Assembly (NCBI GenBank): GCA_050950345.1 | Contig: JBMNHK010000002.1 | Coordinates: 434,001-498,000 of the forward strand | Direction of reading: 5' to 3' | Length of the DNA: 64,000 nucleotides | Source: Pelotomaculum_C sp050950345 | GTDB taxonomy: Bacteria; Bacillota; Desulfotomaculia; Desulfotomaculales; Pelotomaculaceae | Shown: piece after piece, positions 25,130 to 33,600 of the stretch | Layout of the letters: each line of letters begins with the position of its first letter | How positions within the stretch are numbered: position 1 is the first letter of the stretch | The notes under the pieces: generated by a model | The model's input: only the letters and a program-made list of their open reading frames with translations | Told to the model about the DNA's origin: nothing | The model's database searches: none | Made by a program: the position numbers and the translations under genes

Positions 25130-26857
25130 ATGATTAATTTGACAATTGATAACCGGCCGGTTGCAGTGGAAGAAGGTACAACGATCCTTGAGGCCGCTAA
25201 ATCAGTGGGAGTCAAAATCCCGACATTGTGTTACCTGAAGGACATCAATGAGATCGGCGCTTGCCGTGTCTGTCTTGTTGAAGTGGAGGGCGCCAGAACT
25301 TATATCCCGTCTTGTGTTGCTCCGGTGGCTGAAGGTATGGTTGTTAAAACCCATACGCCGGATTTGATCAAAGCCCGCAAGCTGGTGCTCGAATTGATCC
25401 TGTCCGACCATCCCATGGAATGCCTGACCTGCCGGCGCAATCAGAATTGTGAACTGCAGGATCTGGCGGAAGAATATGGTCTCAGCGAAATCCGTTTTGA
25501 AGGTGCTAAAACAGAGTACCCCATTGATGATTCCAGCCCGGCTATTATGCGTGATCCTCGCAAATGCGTTCTCTGCCGCCGCTGTATTTCGGTTTGCACC
25601 AATATTCAGTCAGTACAGGCTCTGACAGCTCAGAACAGGGGCTTTGACACCCTGATTGCTCCGGCTTTTAATGAAAAACTGGCCAACATGGAATGTGTAC
25701 AATGCGGTCAGTGTTCACTGGTCTGTCCCACCGGCGCCATTGTGGAACAAGATGACACTGATAAGGTATGGGCAGCCCTGGCTGATCCTACCAAACACGT
25801 GGTTGTGCAGACAGCGCCGGCTACCCGTGTGCAGATGGGTGAAGCCCTTGGCGCTGAGCCGGGCACCATTGCCACCGGCCAAATGGTTGCCGGGTTGCGC
25901 AGCCTGGGCTTCGATAAGGTTTTCGATACCGACTTCTCTGCCGACCTGACCATCCTGGAGGAAGGCAATGAGCTGCTCCACAGGGTGAATAACGGCGGCG
26001 TGCTGCCCATGATTACCTCCTGCAGCCCCGGTTGGATCAAGTTCATTGAGCACTTCTATCCGCAGTTGCTGCCGCATTTGTCCACCTGCAAATCGCCGCA
26101 GCAGATGTTCGGCGCACTGGTGAAAACCTATTATGCCGAGAAAGCAGGTATTGATCCTAAGGATATCTTCTGTGTATCGATTATGCCCTGTACCGCTAAA
26201 AAGTACGAGTGCAAGCGGCCTGAAATGCATAGCAGCGGCTACCAGGATGTGGACGTAGTGCTCACAACACGTGAATTGGGACGTATGTTTAAACAGGCTG
26301 GTTTAGACATGACCAACCTGCCCGAAGAAGACTACGATGCTCCACTGGGTATTTCCACCGGTGCAGGTGAAATCTTCGGCGCTTCCGGCGGTGTCATGGA
26401 AGCAGCCCTGCGCACGGTTTATGAAGTTGTCACCGGCAAGGAGCTGGAAGATATCAACTTCACAGCATGCCGTGGTCTTGAGGGTGCCAAGGAAGCTACT
26501 GTCCAGGTGGGCGACCTGCCCGTTAATGTGGCTATCACCAACGGGCTGGCCAATGCCCGTGCGGTACTTGATCGCATTGTCGCCGGTGAAGCCGACTACC
26601 AATTCATCGAAGTTATGTGCTGCCCCGGTGGCTGCATCGGTGGCGGTGGTTCACCCATCCCCACCAACACCGACATTCGTCTCAAGAGAATCGATGCCGT
26701 TTACACCGTGGACGAGCGCATGGCTCTGCGCAAGTCCCACGAAAACCCGGCAGTTAAGGAGCTTTATGATGAGTTCCTGAAAGAACCGCTGGGTGAGAAG
26801 TCTCATGAGTTATTGCATACCCACTACACCCCGCGGAGCAATTACCCCGAGGAGTAG
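25130..26857 (+). CDS. hydA: [FeFe] hydrogenase catalytic subunit
   Basis: Protein of 575 residues. An N-terminal [2Fe-2S] domain has cysteines at 34, 45, 48 and 62. A His-Cys3 cluster site reads HPMECLTCRRNQNC near 88, and two [4Fe-4S] sites follow (CVLCRRCISVC and CVQCGQCSLVCP). The H-cluster motifs are TSCSPGW near 297 (L1), MPCTAKKYE near 351 (L2) and MCCPGGCIGGGG near 496 (L3). It makes H2 from reduced clusters fed by HydB/HydC, which suits an anaerobe that disposes of NADH electrons as H2. L1 has Ser where the classic motif has a second Cys (TSCCPGW). Start ATG at 25130 behind GGAGGG. Maturation genes hydEFG are not in the window. Confidence 0.95.
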   Translation: MINLTIDNRPVAVEEGTTILEAAKSVGVKIPTLCYLKDINEIGACRVCLVEVEGARTYIPSCVAPVAEGMVVKTHTPDLIKARKLVLELILSDHPMECLTCRRNQNCELQDLAEEYGLSEIRFEGAKTEYPIDDSSPAIMRDPRKCVLCRRCISVCTNIQSVQALTAQNRGFDTLIAPAFNEKLANMECVQCGQCSLVCPTGAIVEQDDTDKVWAALADPTKHVVVQTAPATRVQMGEALGAEPGTIATGQMVAGLRSLGFDKVFDTDFSADLTILEEGNELLHRVNNGGVLPMITSCSPGWIKFIEHFYPQLLPHLSTCKSPQQMFGALVKTYYAEKAGIDPKDIFCVSIMPCTAKKYECKRPEMHSSGYQDVDVVLTTRELGRMFKQAGLDMTNLPEEDYDAPLGISTGAGEIFGASGGVMEAALRTVYEVVTGKELEDINFTACRGLEGAKEATVQVGDLPVNVAITNGLANARAVLDRIVAGEADYQFIEVMCCPGGCIGGGGSPIPTNTDIRLKRIDAVYTVDERMALRKSHENPAVKELYDEFLKEPLGEKSHELLHTHYTPRSNYPEE

Positions 26858-26872
26858 TGCTAATTTAAGATC

Positions 26873-26912
26873 AAGAATCCCCACCTGCATAAGCCAGGTG
26901 GGGATTCTTATT
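26873..26912 (+). terminator. Terminator of the hydrogenase operon
   Basis: A perfect 15-bp stem (aagaatccccacctg with its complement) and 7-base loop begins 15 bases after the hydA stop and ends in TTATT. It marks the end of the hydCBA transcript. Confidence 0.85.
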
Positions 26913-26927
26913 AGGTGCGGACCACCA

Positions 26928-27077
26928 CGTTGTGCCCCTGGATATGGATTTGTACCGGTCTTAGTAATAGTGTAGTAGCCATCACTCTCGTTGTTCCCCT
27001 GGGGTATGGATTTGCAAAAAATGCTAAAGAATATACGATTGCTTGTTAACGTTATTCCCCTGGGGTATGGATTTGCA
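26928..27077. CRISPR. Orphan CRISPR-like array of three repeats
   Basis: Three copies of a 27-28 bp repeat start at 26928, 26989 and 27050, a period of exactly 61 bp. The core ttcccctggggtatggattt is shared by copies two and three, which differ at one position; copy one has a deletion and a few changes, as expected of a terminal degenerate repeat. The two intervening segments (34 and 33 bases) are unrelated to each other. Repeat plus spacer of 61 matches type I-E geometry, but the repeat has almost no loop between its CCCC and GGGG arms, which is atypical. No cas gene is in the window. The degenerate copy on the left implies any leader lies on the right. Confidence 0.45.
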
Positions 27078-27106
27078 GCCTTTTGCCAGTGTGCCATTCA
27101 TGACGC

Positions 27107-27922
27107 CTACCTTGACGGTGACAAACCATTGCGGGGGCCTACCCCATTGTTTTGCAGATAAAAATCAGACCACTTACCTGGCAGGCGGGAAGGGGCGTTG
27201 ATCAGGGCAGTAGCCGGAGGAAGGTGCCGGCGGGCGCAGTCCAGGGCCAGCTGCGGATCATTGTCCTCTTCACTCAGGTGTCCAAGGACAACCAGTTTGC
27301 AGTTCTTTTGAGCCATTACCTGCAACGCCTGACCGCACTGCTGGTTGGATAAATGGCCTTTTGCGCCGAGATTGCGCTTAATCACAAACCCGGGCTTGGA
27401 CGAGTACTTGTACATATCCGGTTCATGATTTGACTCTATATACAGGTAGTCAAGGTCCCTGTATGCCTGTAAGCATATTTCAGGCACTACGCCGGTGTCT
27501 GTGAGCAACCCCATTCTTTCACCATCCCCATGTATGACAAAGCCATTTGTTTCGACATCGTGTGATAAAGGGAAGGGTATAACACCCAGTGTTCCGATCT
27601 TTTGGCCGTAACAGTGTTGCAGCAGGTTAAACCGCGGCGGTGTTGTGAAGTTTATACCCTGACTTAACTCCTGAAGAACCCCTGCCGTTGAGTAAACGGG
27701 TACGTTTTTTTCTTTTAAGAAGTATTTGAGTCCATAGACATGATCTTTGTGGCTGTGCGTCAGGACGATGGCGTCTATATCGGACGGGGCGAGTCCCACT
27801 GTTGCTAAAAAGGGCTTGATATCTCTCTTCTTAAGGCCGCAATCAATTAAGATACAGGTATATTGATCCTGTAGCACGACACAATTAGCATAACTACAGG
27901 AAGAAAGACTGCAGAATCTCAT
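27107..27922 (-). CDS. MBL-fold metallo-hydrolase, WalJ/YycJ-like
   Basis: Protein of 271 residues with the metallo-beta-lactamase fold. The metal site motif THSHKDHVYG (HxHxDH) is near residue 55, a downstream SHDVETNGF supplies another histidine, and the end carries the GHLSEEDN motif typical of YycJ-type proteins. The N-terminus MRFCSLSSCSYANC matches the SGSSGN segment of that family with cysteines substituted. Relatives are exonuclease-like or linked to cell-wall control by WalRK, which is not encoded here. Its 3' end comes within 30 bases of the repeat array. Confidence 0.82.
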   Translation of the reverse strand: MRFCSLSSCSYANCVVLQDQYTCILIDCGLKKRDIKPFLATVGLAPSDIDAIVLTHSHKDHVYGLKYFLKEKNVPVYSTAGVLQELSQGINFTTPPRFNLLQHCYGQKIGTLGVIPFPLSHDVETNGFVIHGDGERMGLLTDTGVVPEICLQAYRDLDYLYIESNHEPDMYKYSSKPGFVIKRNLGAKGHLSNQQCGQALQVMAQKNCKLVVLGHLSEEDNDPQLALDCARRHLPPATALINAPSRLPGKWSDFYLQNNGVGPRNGLSPSR

Positions 27923-28043
27923 ATTCTCCCTCTTTTCCTAATATTACTTTGACAAAAAGAAGGAGTTTCCTGCTTTGTCTTGATGCAGTGCGTTTTATCA
28001 AATTAATACAATAAAAAACAAATATATTTTTTTGCTAATCGGA

Positions 28044-28050
28044 CATATTA
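28044..28050 (+). promoter_or_regulatory. Possible forespore (sigma-G-like) -10 element
   Basis: CATATTA lies about 50 bases upstream of the spore-protein start and fits the CATnnTA pattern of sigma-G -10 elements. The -35 side is AT-rich and not distinctive, so this is only suggestive. Confidence 0.3.
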
Positions 28051-28100
28051 AAAAAACTACATGGTAAAAGCGCAAACTAAATCTCATAAGGAGGTAATGA

Positions 28101-28364
28101 TTGTTGTCCAACAAACCGGTGTTGACAGAAAACAAAGGCCTAATTCCCAAAGAGCTGCAACAGTATATTGAGCCGGCTATGAATCAATTTAAAGTTGAAT
28201 TGGCAGCCGAACTGGGTATACCTGATTACGATAAAATTGATAAAGGAGAACTATCCTCCAGGAATAATGGTATAGTTGGGGGCAATATGACTAAGAAAAT
28301 GGTGAATTTTGCCCAGGCAGTTTTGGCCTTTAATTATCGCAATCAGCTGGAGGGTAAGAAATAA
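28101..28364 (+). CDS. Small acid-soluble spore protein, alpha/beta type
   Basis: Spore DNA-binding protein of 87 residues. The core FKVELAAELGIPDYDKIDKG, the GELSSRNNGIVGGNMTKKM segment (equivalent to the conserved LTSRxxGxxGG region) and the closing helix are all present. A germination-protease site would be expected in the KVELAAELG stretch. The start is a TTG at 28101 or 28104 following AAGGAGGT. It stands alone with its own terminator. Confidence 0.93.
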   Translation: MLSNKPVLTENKGLIPKELQQYIEPAMNQFKVELAAELGIPDYDKIDKGELSSRNNGIVGGNMTKKMVNFAQAVLAFNYRNQLEGKK

Positions 28365-28433
28365 CAACTATTTTGGAAAAATATATTGCCATGAGGGGCT
28401 ACAGTTATTATAATGTTATCGTTTCACAACCTG

Positions 28434-28461
28434 ACCGGGTTTTATCCCGGTTTATATTTTT
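28434..28461 (+). terminator. Terminator of the spore-protein gene
   Basis: accggg and cccggt pair across a 6-base loop, followed by TTATATTTTT. Confidence 0.75.
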
Positions 28462-28659
28462 GCGTTAATTTACCGCCAGTTGTGTTTGCGTCATAGGTCG
28501 CCTTTTTCTACAAAATTTCTAACTTTTTTGATTGCTTGTTGAAATATGCAGGAAAAATCATTATATTAAAGAATATAACCGATTGGTGAACTAATGTGTA
28601 TTATTAGCGTGCGCTTGTTTGCCTGGTCCCTAATCTTTAGAGAGGGGGGAGCATTTTTT

Positions 28660-29583
28660 TTGTCCAACCAGAAGGTGCCGAGAATTACCAACCTGTGGTC
28701 AAAAGTTGCTGACGGGGAAAAAGGCCAGTGGCTTTCCAATCTTTTTATTGAATCCACCAGGCCTTTTGAGTACACGTATGGCCGCAACGACGATAAAACA
28801 ATATTTATTAGAAGCAAAAATACCATTCTCAACATGCCTGAGGGTAAGATCACTATTAACGACGGTATTGTGCGTGAAGCCCTGTTAAAGCAGGATGCTC
28901 AGGATACGGTTTTTGAGTTTCGCCTGGAACAACCTGCTGAGTTTCACCTGGAGACTTTCGATTTATTTCCCTTCAGGTTGCAGTTAGCCATTAACCGCGC
29001 TGCATTGAGCAAAGTTTTTGCCGGCAAGACAATCATCATTGACCCTGCTCATGGCGGGAATGACACCGGTGGCAGGGGGCAGGTCAGCCTGCTGGAAAAG
29101 GATGTTGTTATGCCAATTGCCCACAACCTGGAAAAGTTATTAAAGCGTGCCGGGGCAAATGCGGTATTAACCAGGCAGGGGGATGAAGATGTGCCGCAAG
29201 AAGTAAGATGCCAATTAGCCAGGCGGGAAAATGCTGATGTTTATATTTCCCTCCATACATTTTCCAGCACTGACAGGGAGGTATCCGGCGCTGCCGTGAA
29301 ATACCCTGTCAATAGCAAGGCCGGCCTGGCTTTAGCCACTTATGTTCAGGAGGAGCTGCTTAAGAAAATCAAGGTTAAAGACAGAGGTATCGCTGAAGAG
29401 CTGGAAGATGTCCTGCCTGCTGATATTCCGGCTGCGAAGGTGGAGGTGGTTACGATTACCAATATCGTTGAGGAAGTGTCTTTGCGGGGCTTGACCTTTC
29501 AAGAACGGGCCGCCGAGGGCGTTTTTAACGGGATCAGGAATTACTTTGCCGTTAATCAGGCTGATTTGAAGGTGAATAAATGA
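28660..29583 (+). CDS. N-acetylmuramoyl-L-alanine amidase (Amidase_3)
   Basis: Cell-wall hydrolase of 307 residues from the TTG at 28660, which has GAGGGGGGA about 10 bases upstream; an upstream in-frame codon at 28594 lacks a site. Residues 1-115 resemble an AMIN-like beta domain. The zinc amidase domain begins IIIDPAHGGNDTG near 128 and continues with the metal glutamate in LLEKDVV and the histidine in ISLHTFSS. It cleaves the amide between MurNAc and the stem peptide. No signal peptide is visible, so export or release in the mother cell during sporulation is uncertain. Its stop overlaps the next start (ATGA). Confidence 0.83.
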   Translation: MSNQKVPRITNLWSKVADGEKGQWLSNLFIESTRPFEYTYGRNDDKTIFIRSKNTILNMPEGKITINDGIVREALLKQDAQDTVFEFRLEQPAEFHLETFDLFPFRLQLAINRAALSKVFAGKTIIIDPAHGGNDTGGRGQVSLLEKDVVMPIAHNLEKLLKRAGANAVLTRQGDEDVPQEVRCQLARRENADVYISLHTFSSTDREVSGAAVKYPVNSKAGLALATYVQEELLKKIKVKDRGIAEELEDVLPADIPAAKVEVVTITNIVEEVSLRGLTFQERAAEGVFNGIRNYFAVNQADLKVNK

Positions 29584-30230
29584 TCGCTGGCAGGATCCCA
29601 ATCAGAACACATGTTATTACCGAAGAAGACGATATTGTAGAAGTTGCACGTAAGTATACCGGAGAAATAGTATCTACCGGCGATATTATAGTTTTGGCGG
29701 AAAGTGTTGTGGCGATCAGTCAGGGCCGGATGATATTGCATGAAACCGTTAAACCGGGTTTGCTGGCAAAATTTATGTGCCGTTTTCCCGGCAAAGAAGG
29801 CAGCCTGGCCGCGCCTCATTCCATGCAGGTGGCTATACAGGAAGTCGGCTATGTGCGTTTCATCCTGGGTGTAATTGCGGCTGGATTGGGCCGGTTGCTT
29901 GGACGCAGGGGGGATTTTTACCGTGTTGCCGGGCGGCAGTTGGCGCTAATCGATGATTTTGCCGGAACCATGTGGCCCTATGACCGCCATATCGTGTTAG
30001 GTCCCAGGGAGCCGCAAAGCGTTGTTGAAAGGGTAAAAGCGGTTACCGGCGCCGAGGCGGTAATATCAGACGTTAATGATATCGGTAAGGTGGACATCCT
30101 GGGAGCTACCGACGGGGTGGATGTGGATATGTTAGTTGACTATCTCAAGGATAACCCCCATGGCAATGATGACCAGCAGACACCAATTGTGGTGCTGGTG
30201 GCTGAAGAGAATATGCAAAAATTTTTGTAA
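29580..30230 (+). CDS. Coenzyme F420-0:L-glutamate ligase-like protein
   Basis: Protein of 216 residues matching the CofE-type fold (PF01996): opening RIPIRTHVITEEDDI, the STGDIIVLAESVVAISQGR segment, and the closing ILGATDGVDVDMLVDYLKD. In F420 producers the enzyme adds glutamates to F420-0, but short stand-alone homologues are common in Firmicutes that are not known to make F420. It overlaps the amidase by 4 bases and precedes a decarboxylase by 34 bases, so it sits in a three-gene run. The substrate here is unknown. Confidence 0.75.
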   Translation: MIAGRIPIRTHVITEEDDIVEVARKYTGEIVSTGDIIVLAESVVAISQGRMILHETVKPGLLAKFMCRFPGKEGSLAAPHSMQVAIQEVGYVRFILGVIAAGLGRLLGRRGDFYRVAGRQLALIDDFAGTMWPYDRHIVLGPREPQSVVERVKAVTGAEAVISDVNDIGKVDILGATDGVDVDMLVDYLKDNPHGNDDQQTPIVVLVAEENMQKFL

Positions 30231-30264
30231 TTGTGGCAGAAACCCGCAAGAAGGAAGTGGATAA

Positions 30265-31716
30265 GTGTCATTGGACCAGAGCAGAACTCCTCTGTTTGAG
30301 GCGGTAAAATATCATGTTAAAAGAAATGCCATTCCCTTACAGATACCTTGCCATAAGCACGGGCATGGTTTAACCGAGTATGAGGAATTTGTCGGTGAAA
30401 ATGTGCTGCGGATGGATCTTAACCAGACCCGTGGTATTGATTTAGTATGGAATCCTACCAAGGTCATCCTGGAGTCCGAAGCCTTACTCGCCGATGCTTT
30501 TGGGGCAGAGCGCGCATATTTTCTGATCAACGGTACAACATCAGGTGTACAGGCTATGATTATGAGCGCATGCAAACCAGGTTCGCAGATCATTATTCCC
30601 AGAAACGCTCATAAATCTATCTTTAACGGCTTGATCCTGAGCGGAGCCGAACCGGTTTATGTACAGCCGGAAATCGATCAGAACCTGGGCATTGTGCTGG
30701 GAATTACTGAAACAAAACTAGCTGCGGTGATCAAGCAGAATCCCGATGCCAGCGCAGTTTTAACCATTAATCCTTCCTACTACGGCATTGCCGGGCATCT
30801 TAAACAGATAGTTGACCTTGCGCACCGGAATGACATGCCGGTTTTAGTGGATGAAGCCCACGGGTCGCATATGCATTTTCATCCCGGTTTTCCTGTTTCC
30901 GCGATGCAGGCAGGCGCTGATCTGAGCGCTGCCAGTTTGCATAAGACAGGTGGTTCCATGACACAGAGTTCAGTGTTGTTGTTAAATGACACTCCTTATT
31001 TCGATGCAGACTATGTCAGGCAGGTTATTAACCTGACCTACACTTCCAGCCCCTCATATATACTGTTATGTTCTCTGGATGTTGCCAGGAAGCAGTTGGC
31101 GACCTCTGGTGAGGAGATCCTCGGCCGTTTGTTGGAGATGTTGCGCTGGACAAGAAGTGAAATCAACAGTATTGATGGGTTATTCGCACCTGATAACAGC
31201 TATTTTGCCAATAACAGACCCTTTTACTTTGATGAAACAAAGCTCCTGGTTAATGTGCACCAGCTTGGCTTGACCGGTTATGAAGTAGAGGAACTTCTGG
31301 CCAGGGACTACAATATCCTGATTGAACTGGCCGATAAGTATAATATACTGGCCATAACAGGCCTCGGCGATCAAAGGAGCTACCTTGAAGCATTCGTCAA
31401 GGCCCTTAAAGATATCGCCGCTCACGCACCGGGTCAAGCTGCTGATAAAATTCAATTAATTGAGTTTAACCCGGTCATCACCATGCCGCCAAGGGAAGCA
31501 TTTTACGGGGACAAGAAGCCTGTCGCCCTTGAACGGTGCGCGGGCAGGGTAGCAGGAGAAATGATCATGGTCTATCCGCCGGGGATACCTCTGGTAAGTA
31601 TGGGCGAGATTATCACTGGCGATATCATTGATTATATAAGGAAGCTCAAAGAAGCGAGATGCACCCTGGTAGGCACTGCCGACCCAGAGGTTGAATACAT
31701 CATGGTTATTGATTAA
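30265..31716 (+). CDS. Orn/Lys/Arg decarboxylase family PLP enzyme
   Basis: Fold-type I PLP enzyme of 483 residues. The Schiff-base lysine is in SLHKTGGSMTQSS near residue 230, preceded by the cofactor-aspartate motif VDEAHGSHMHF near 195. The family C-terminal domain is present with NPVITMPPREAFYG and YPPGIPLVSMGEII. It would decarboxylate arginine, lysine or ornithine in polyamine synthesis; the short length matches SpeA/YaaO-type Firmicute enzymes. The GTG start at 30265 follows AAGGAAG. Confidence 0.9.
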   Translation: MSLDQSRTPLFEAVKYHVKRNAIPLQIPCHKHGHGLTEYEEFVGENVLRMDLNQTRGIDLVWNPTKVILESEALLADAFGAERAYFLINGTTSGVQAMIMSACKPGSQIIIPRNAHKSIFNGLILSGAEPVYVQPEIDQNLGIVLGITETKLAAVIKQNPDASAVLTINPSYYGIAGHLKQIVDLAHRNDMPVLVDEAHGSHMHFHPGFPVSAMQAGADLSAASLHKTGGSMTQSSVLLLNDTPYFDADYVRQVINLTYTSSPSYILLCSLDVARKQLATSGEEILGRLLEMLRWTRSEINSIDGLFAPDNSYFANNRPFYFDETKLLVNVHQLGLTGYEVEELLARDYNILIELADKYNILAITGLGDQRSYLEAFVKALKDIAAHAPGQAADKIQLIEFNPVITMPPREAFYGDKKPVALERCAGRVAGEMIMVYPPGIPLVSMGEIITGDIIDYIRKLKEARCTLVGTADPEVEYIMVID

Positions 31717-31736
31717 ATAATTATACTAAGAAAGAA

Positions 31737-31774
31737 ACCGGGCGCTGTTGAGGCAGTGCCCGGTTCTCTCTTTT
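31737..31774 (+). terminator. Terminator after the decarboxylase gene
   Basis: accgggc(gctg) pairs with (cagt)gcccggt and is followed by TCTCTCTTTT. It closes the amidase/F420-ligase-like/decarboxylase transcript. Confidence 0.8.
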
Positions 31775-31865
31775 ACAGCATGATGAAATGATTTATTGCA
31801 TGGATACTCTTTCTGCGCCTGGGCATAATAATCATCACTAACATTGTCTGGAAGGTACAGGTAGT

Positions 31866-33600
31866 ATGAGCAAACTAAAAAAAATTCTTGAACTGCTCAC
31901 CTATCAAGAAAAGCCGGTGCAGGAAGGTTTCACCCTGAAGGAGACTCCTGAAGAAAAAATGAAGGGAGCTGAGGCAGCCGGTGATGCCAAAGATGAAAAG
32001 CCTCCCCTGGGAAAGACCTTAAGAAAGCTCTTTCGGTCGGGGGAGCGACAGAAAACGGATGAGGAAACAGGGGCAGGTAAGGATGCCGTACATATATCCT
32101 TAAGCCGCAACAAGAAGACGGTCAGTGAGATTTATGGCCTGCCTCTCAACAAGGATTTGGTGCTCAGGGAATTTGTCCTTGGCACAAAACCGGAAATTAA
32201 CTGTTTTGCCATCTTCATTGACGGCCTGGTAGACAGAGCCATACAGAATGCGCTGTTTGAGGCGGTCATGCTCTTTGCCGAAAAGCCCTTGCCCAAAGAC
32301 ACCAGCGGGCTGGCTGCTCATGTAAAAAAGCATTTGTTGCCCGGCAATCAGGTCGTGATCAAGGAGCTTTTCAGTGACGTTGTTGCTGCCGTCAACATGG
32401 GGGACACGGCTGTATTCATGGAAGGCTCCCCCAATGCCTTAATTGTAGAAACCAAGGGCTGGGAACACCGCGGGGTAGAAAGGCCCCAAAACGAACAGTC
32501 TATTCACGGACCTCAGGAGTCCTTTACCGAGACACTGCGGGTTAATACAGCCCTGATCAGAAAGATTATCAGGAACGAACAACTGACCACGGAAATGATG
32601 ACGCTGGGGGAACGCACAAAAACAACTGTTGCGATTATGTACTTGCGTGACCTGGCCAATCCGGAACTGGTTAAGGAAGTAAAAAGACGCCTTAACAGCA
32701 TCGAGTCCGATTACATCGCCGAAAGCGGCATCCTGACGGAATATATTGAGGATCACCCCTATGATCTGCATCCCACCATTATGAAAACGGAGCGTCCGGA
32801 TCGGGTGGCCTCCAAGCTAAATGAGGGCAGGGTGGCCATTATCATTGAAGGTAGCCCTCTGGTGTTGGTGGTGCCAACCACTCTCTATGAACATCTCCAT
32901 ACCGGTGAGGAAACTTACATCCGCTGGCAATACGGCAGCTTTTTGCGCTATCTAAGAGCTCTGGCCTTTCTGATTTCCTTTTTACTCCCGGGTGTTTACC
33001 TGTCGATAGTATTGTATCATCATGAAATGCTCCCAACAGAGTTATTGCTGTCAATCGCCGGAAACAGGGAAAAGGTTCCCTTTCCCTCCGTAATTGAATT
33101 ATTATTGATGCTGGTTTCCTTTGAACTAATCCGCGAAGCTGGAATCCGCTTGCCCGGGGTAATTGGTGGTACGATCGGGATAGTTGGCGCCCTTGTCCTG
33201 GGGCAGGCGGCGGTAGCAGCCAACATCGTCAGCCCTATCCTGGTAATCCTGGTTGCCATCACTGGTTTGGCCTCCTATGCCATTCCCAGTTACTCACTTT
33301 CCTTTACCATGCGCATTTACAGCTTTATTTATATAGTCCTGGGCGTCGTCATTGGGCTTTTTCGGTATTGCCATAGGTATTTTCAGCCAGACCATTCTAA
33401 CTGCCAATCTGAAATCTTTTGGTGTCCCTTACCTGTCGCCTGTGGGGCCGCGTACTACTGAAGGGTTTGATTTAGTGTACCGCTTACCTGCTTTCATTCA
33501 TGAACGGCGTCCCGACTATATCAATCCCCAGGACTTGATTCGTCAACCCCGGGAGGCCAGGGGCTGGACACAGGATAAGGATGGTGGCAATGATGAATAG
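31866..33600 (+). CDS. gerAA: Spore germination receptor A subunit (GerAA/GerKA family), frameshifted near its end
   Basis: The first frame (31866-33461) encodes a long cytoplasmic N-terminal region, the GerA domain (GDTAVFMEGSPNALIVETKGW; EGRVAIIIEGSPLVLVVPT) and membrane segments from about residue 360. After GVVIGLF the frame departs from the family and stops at 33461. The expected continuation, GIAIGIF then LKSFGVPYLSP, lies in the +1 frame to 33600. The switch falls at a T5 run at about 33356-33360; four Ts would give one protein of about 577 residues. So the gene is either mutated, misread at a homopolymer, or recoded. The A subunit combines with GerAB and GerAC as a nutrient receptor in the spore inner membrane. 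Confidence 0.85.
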
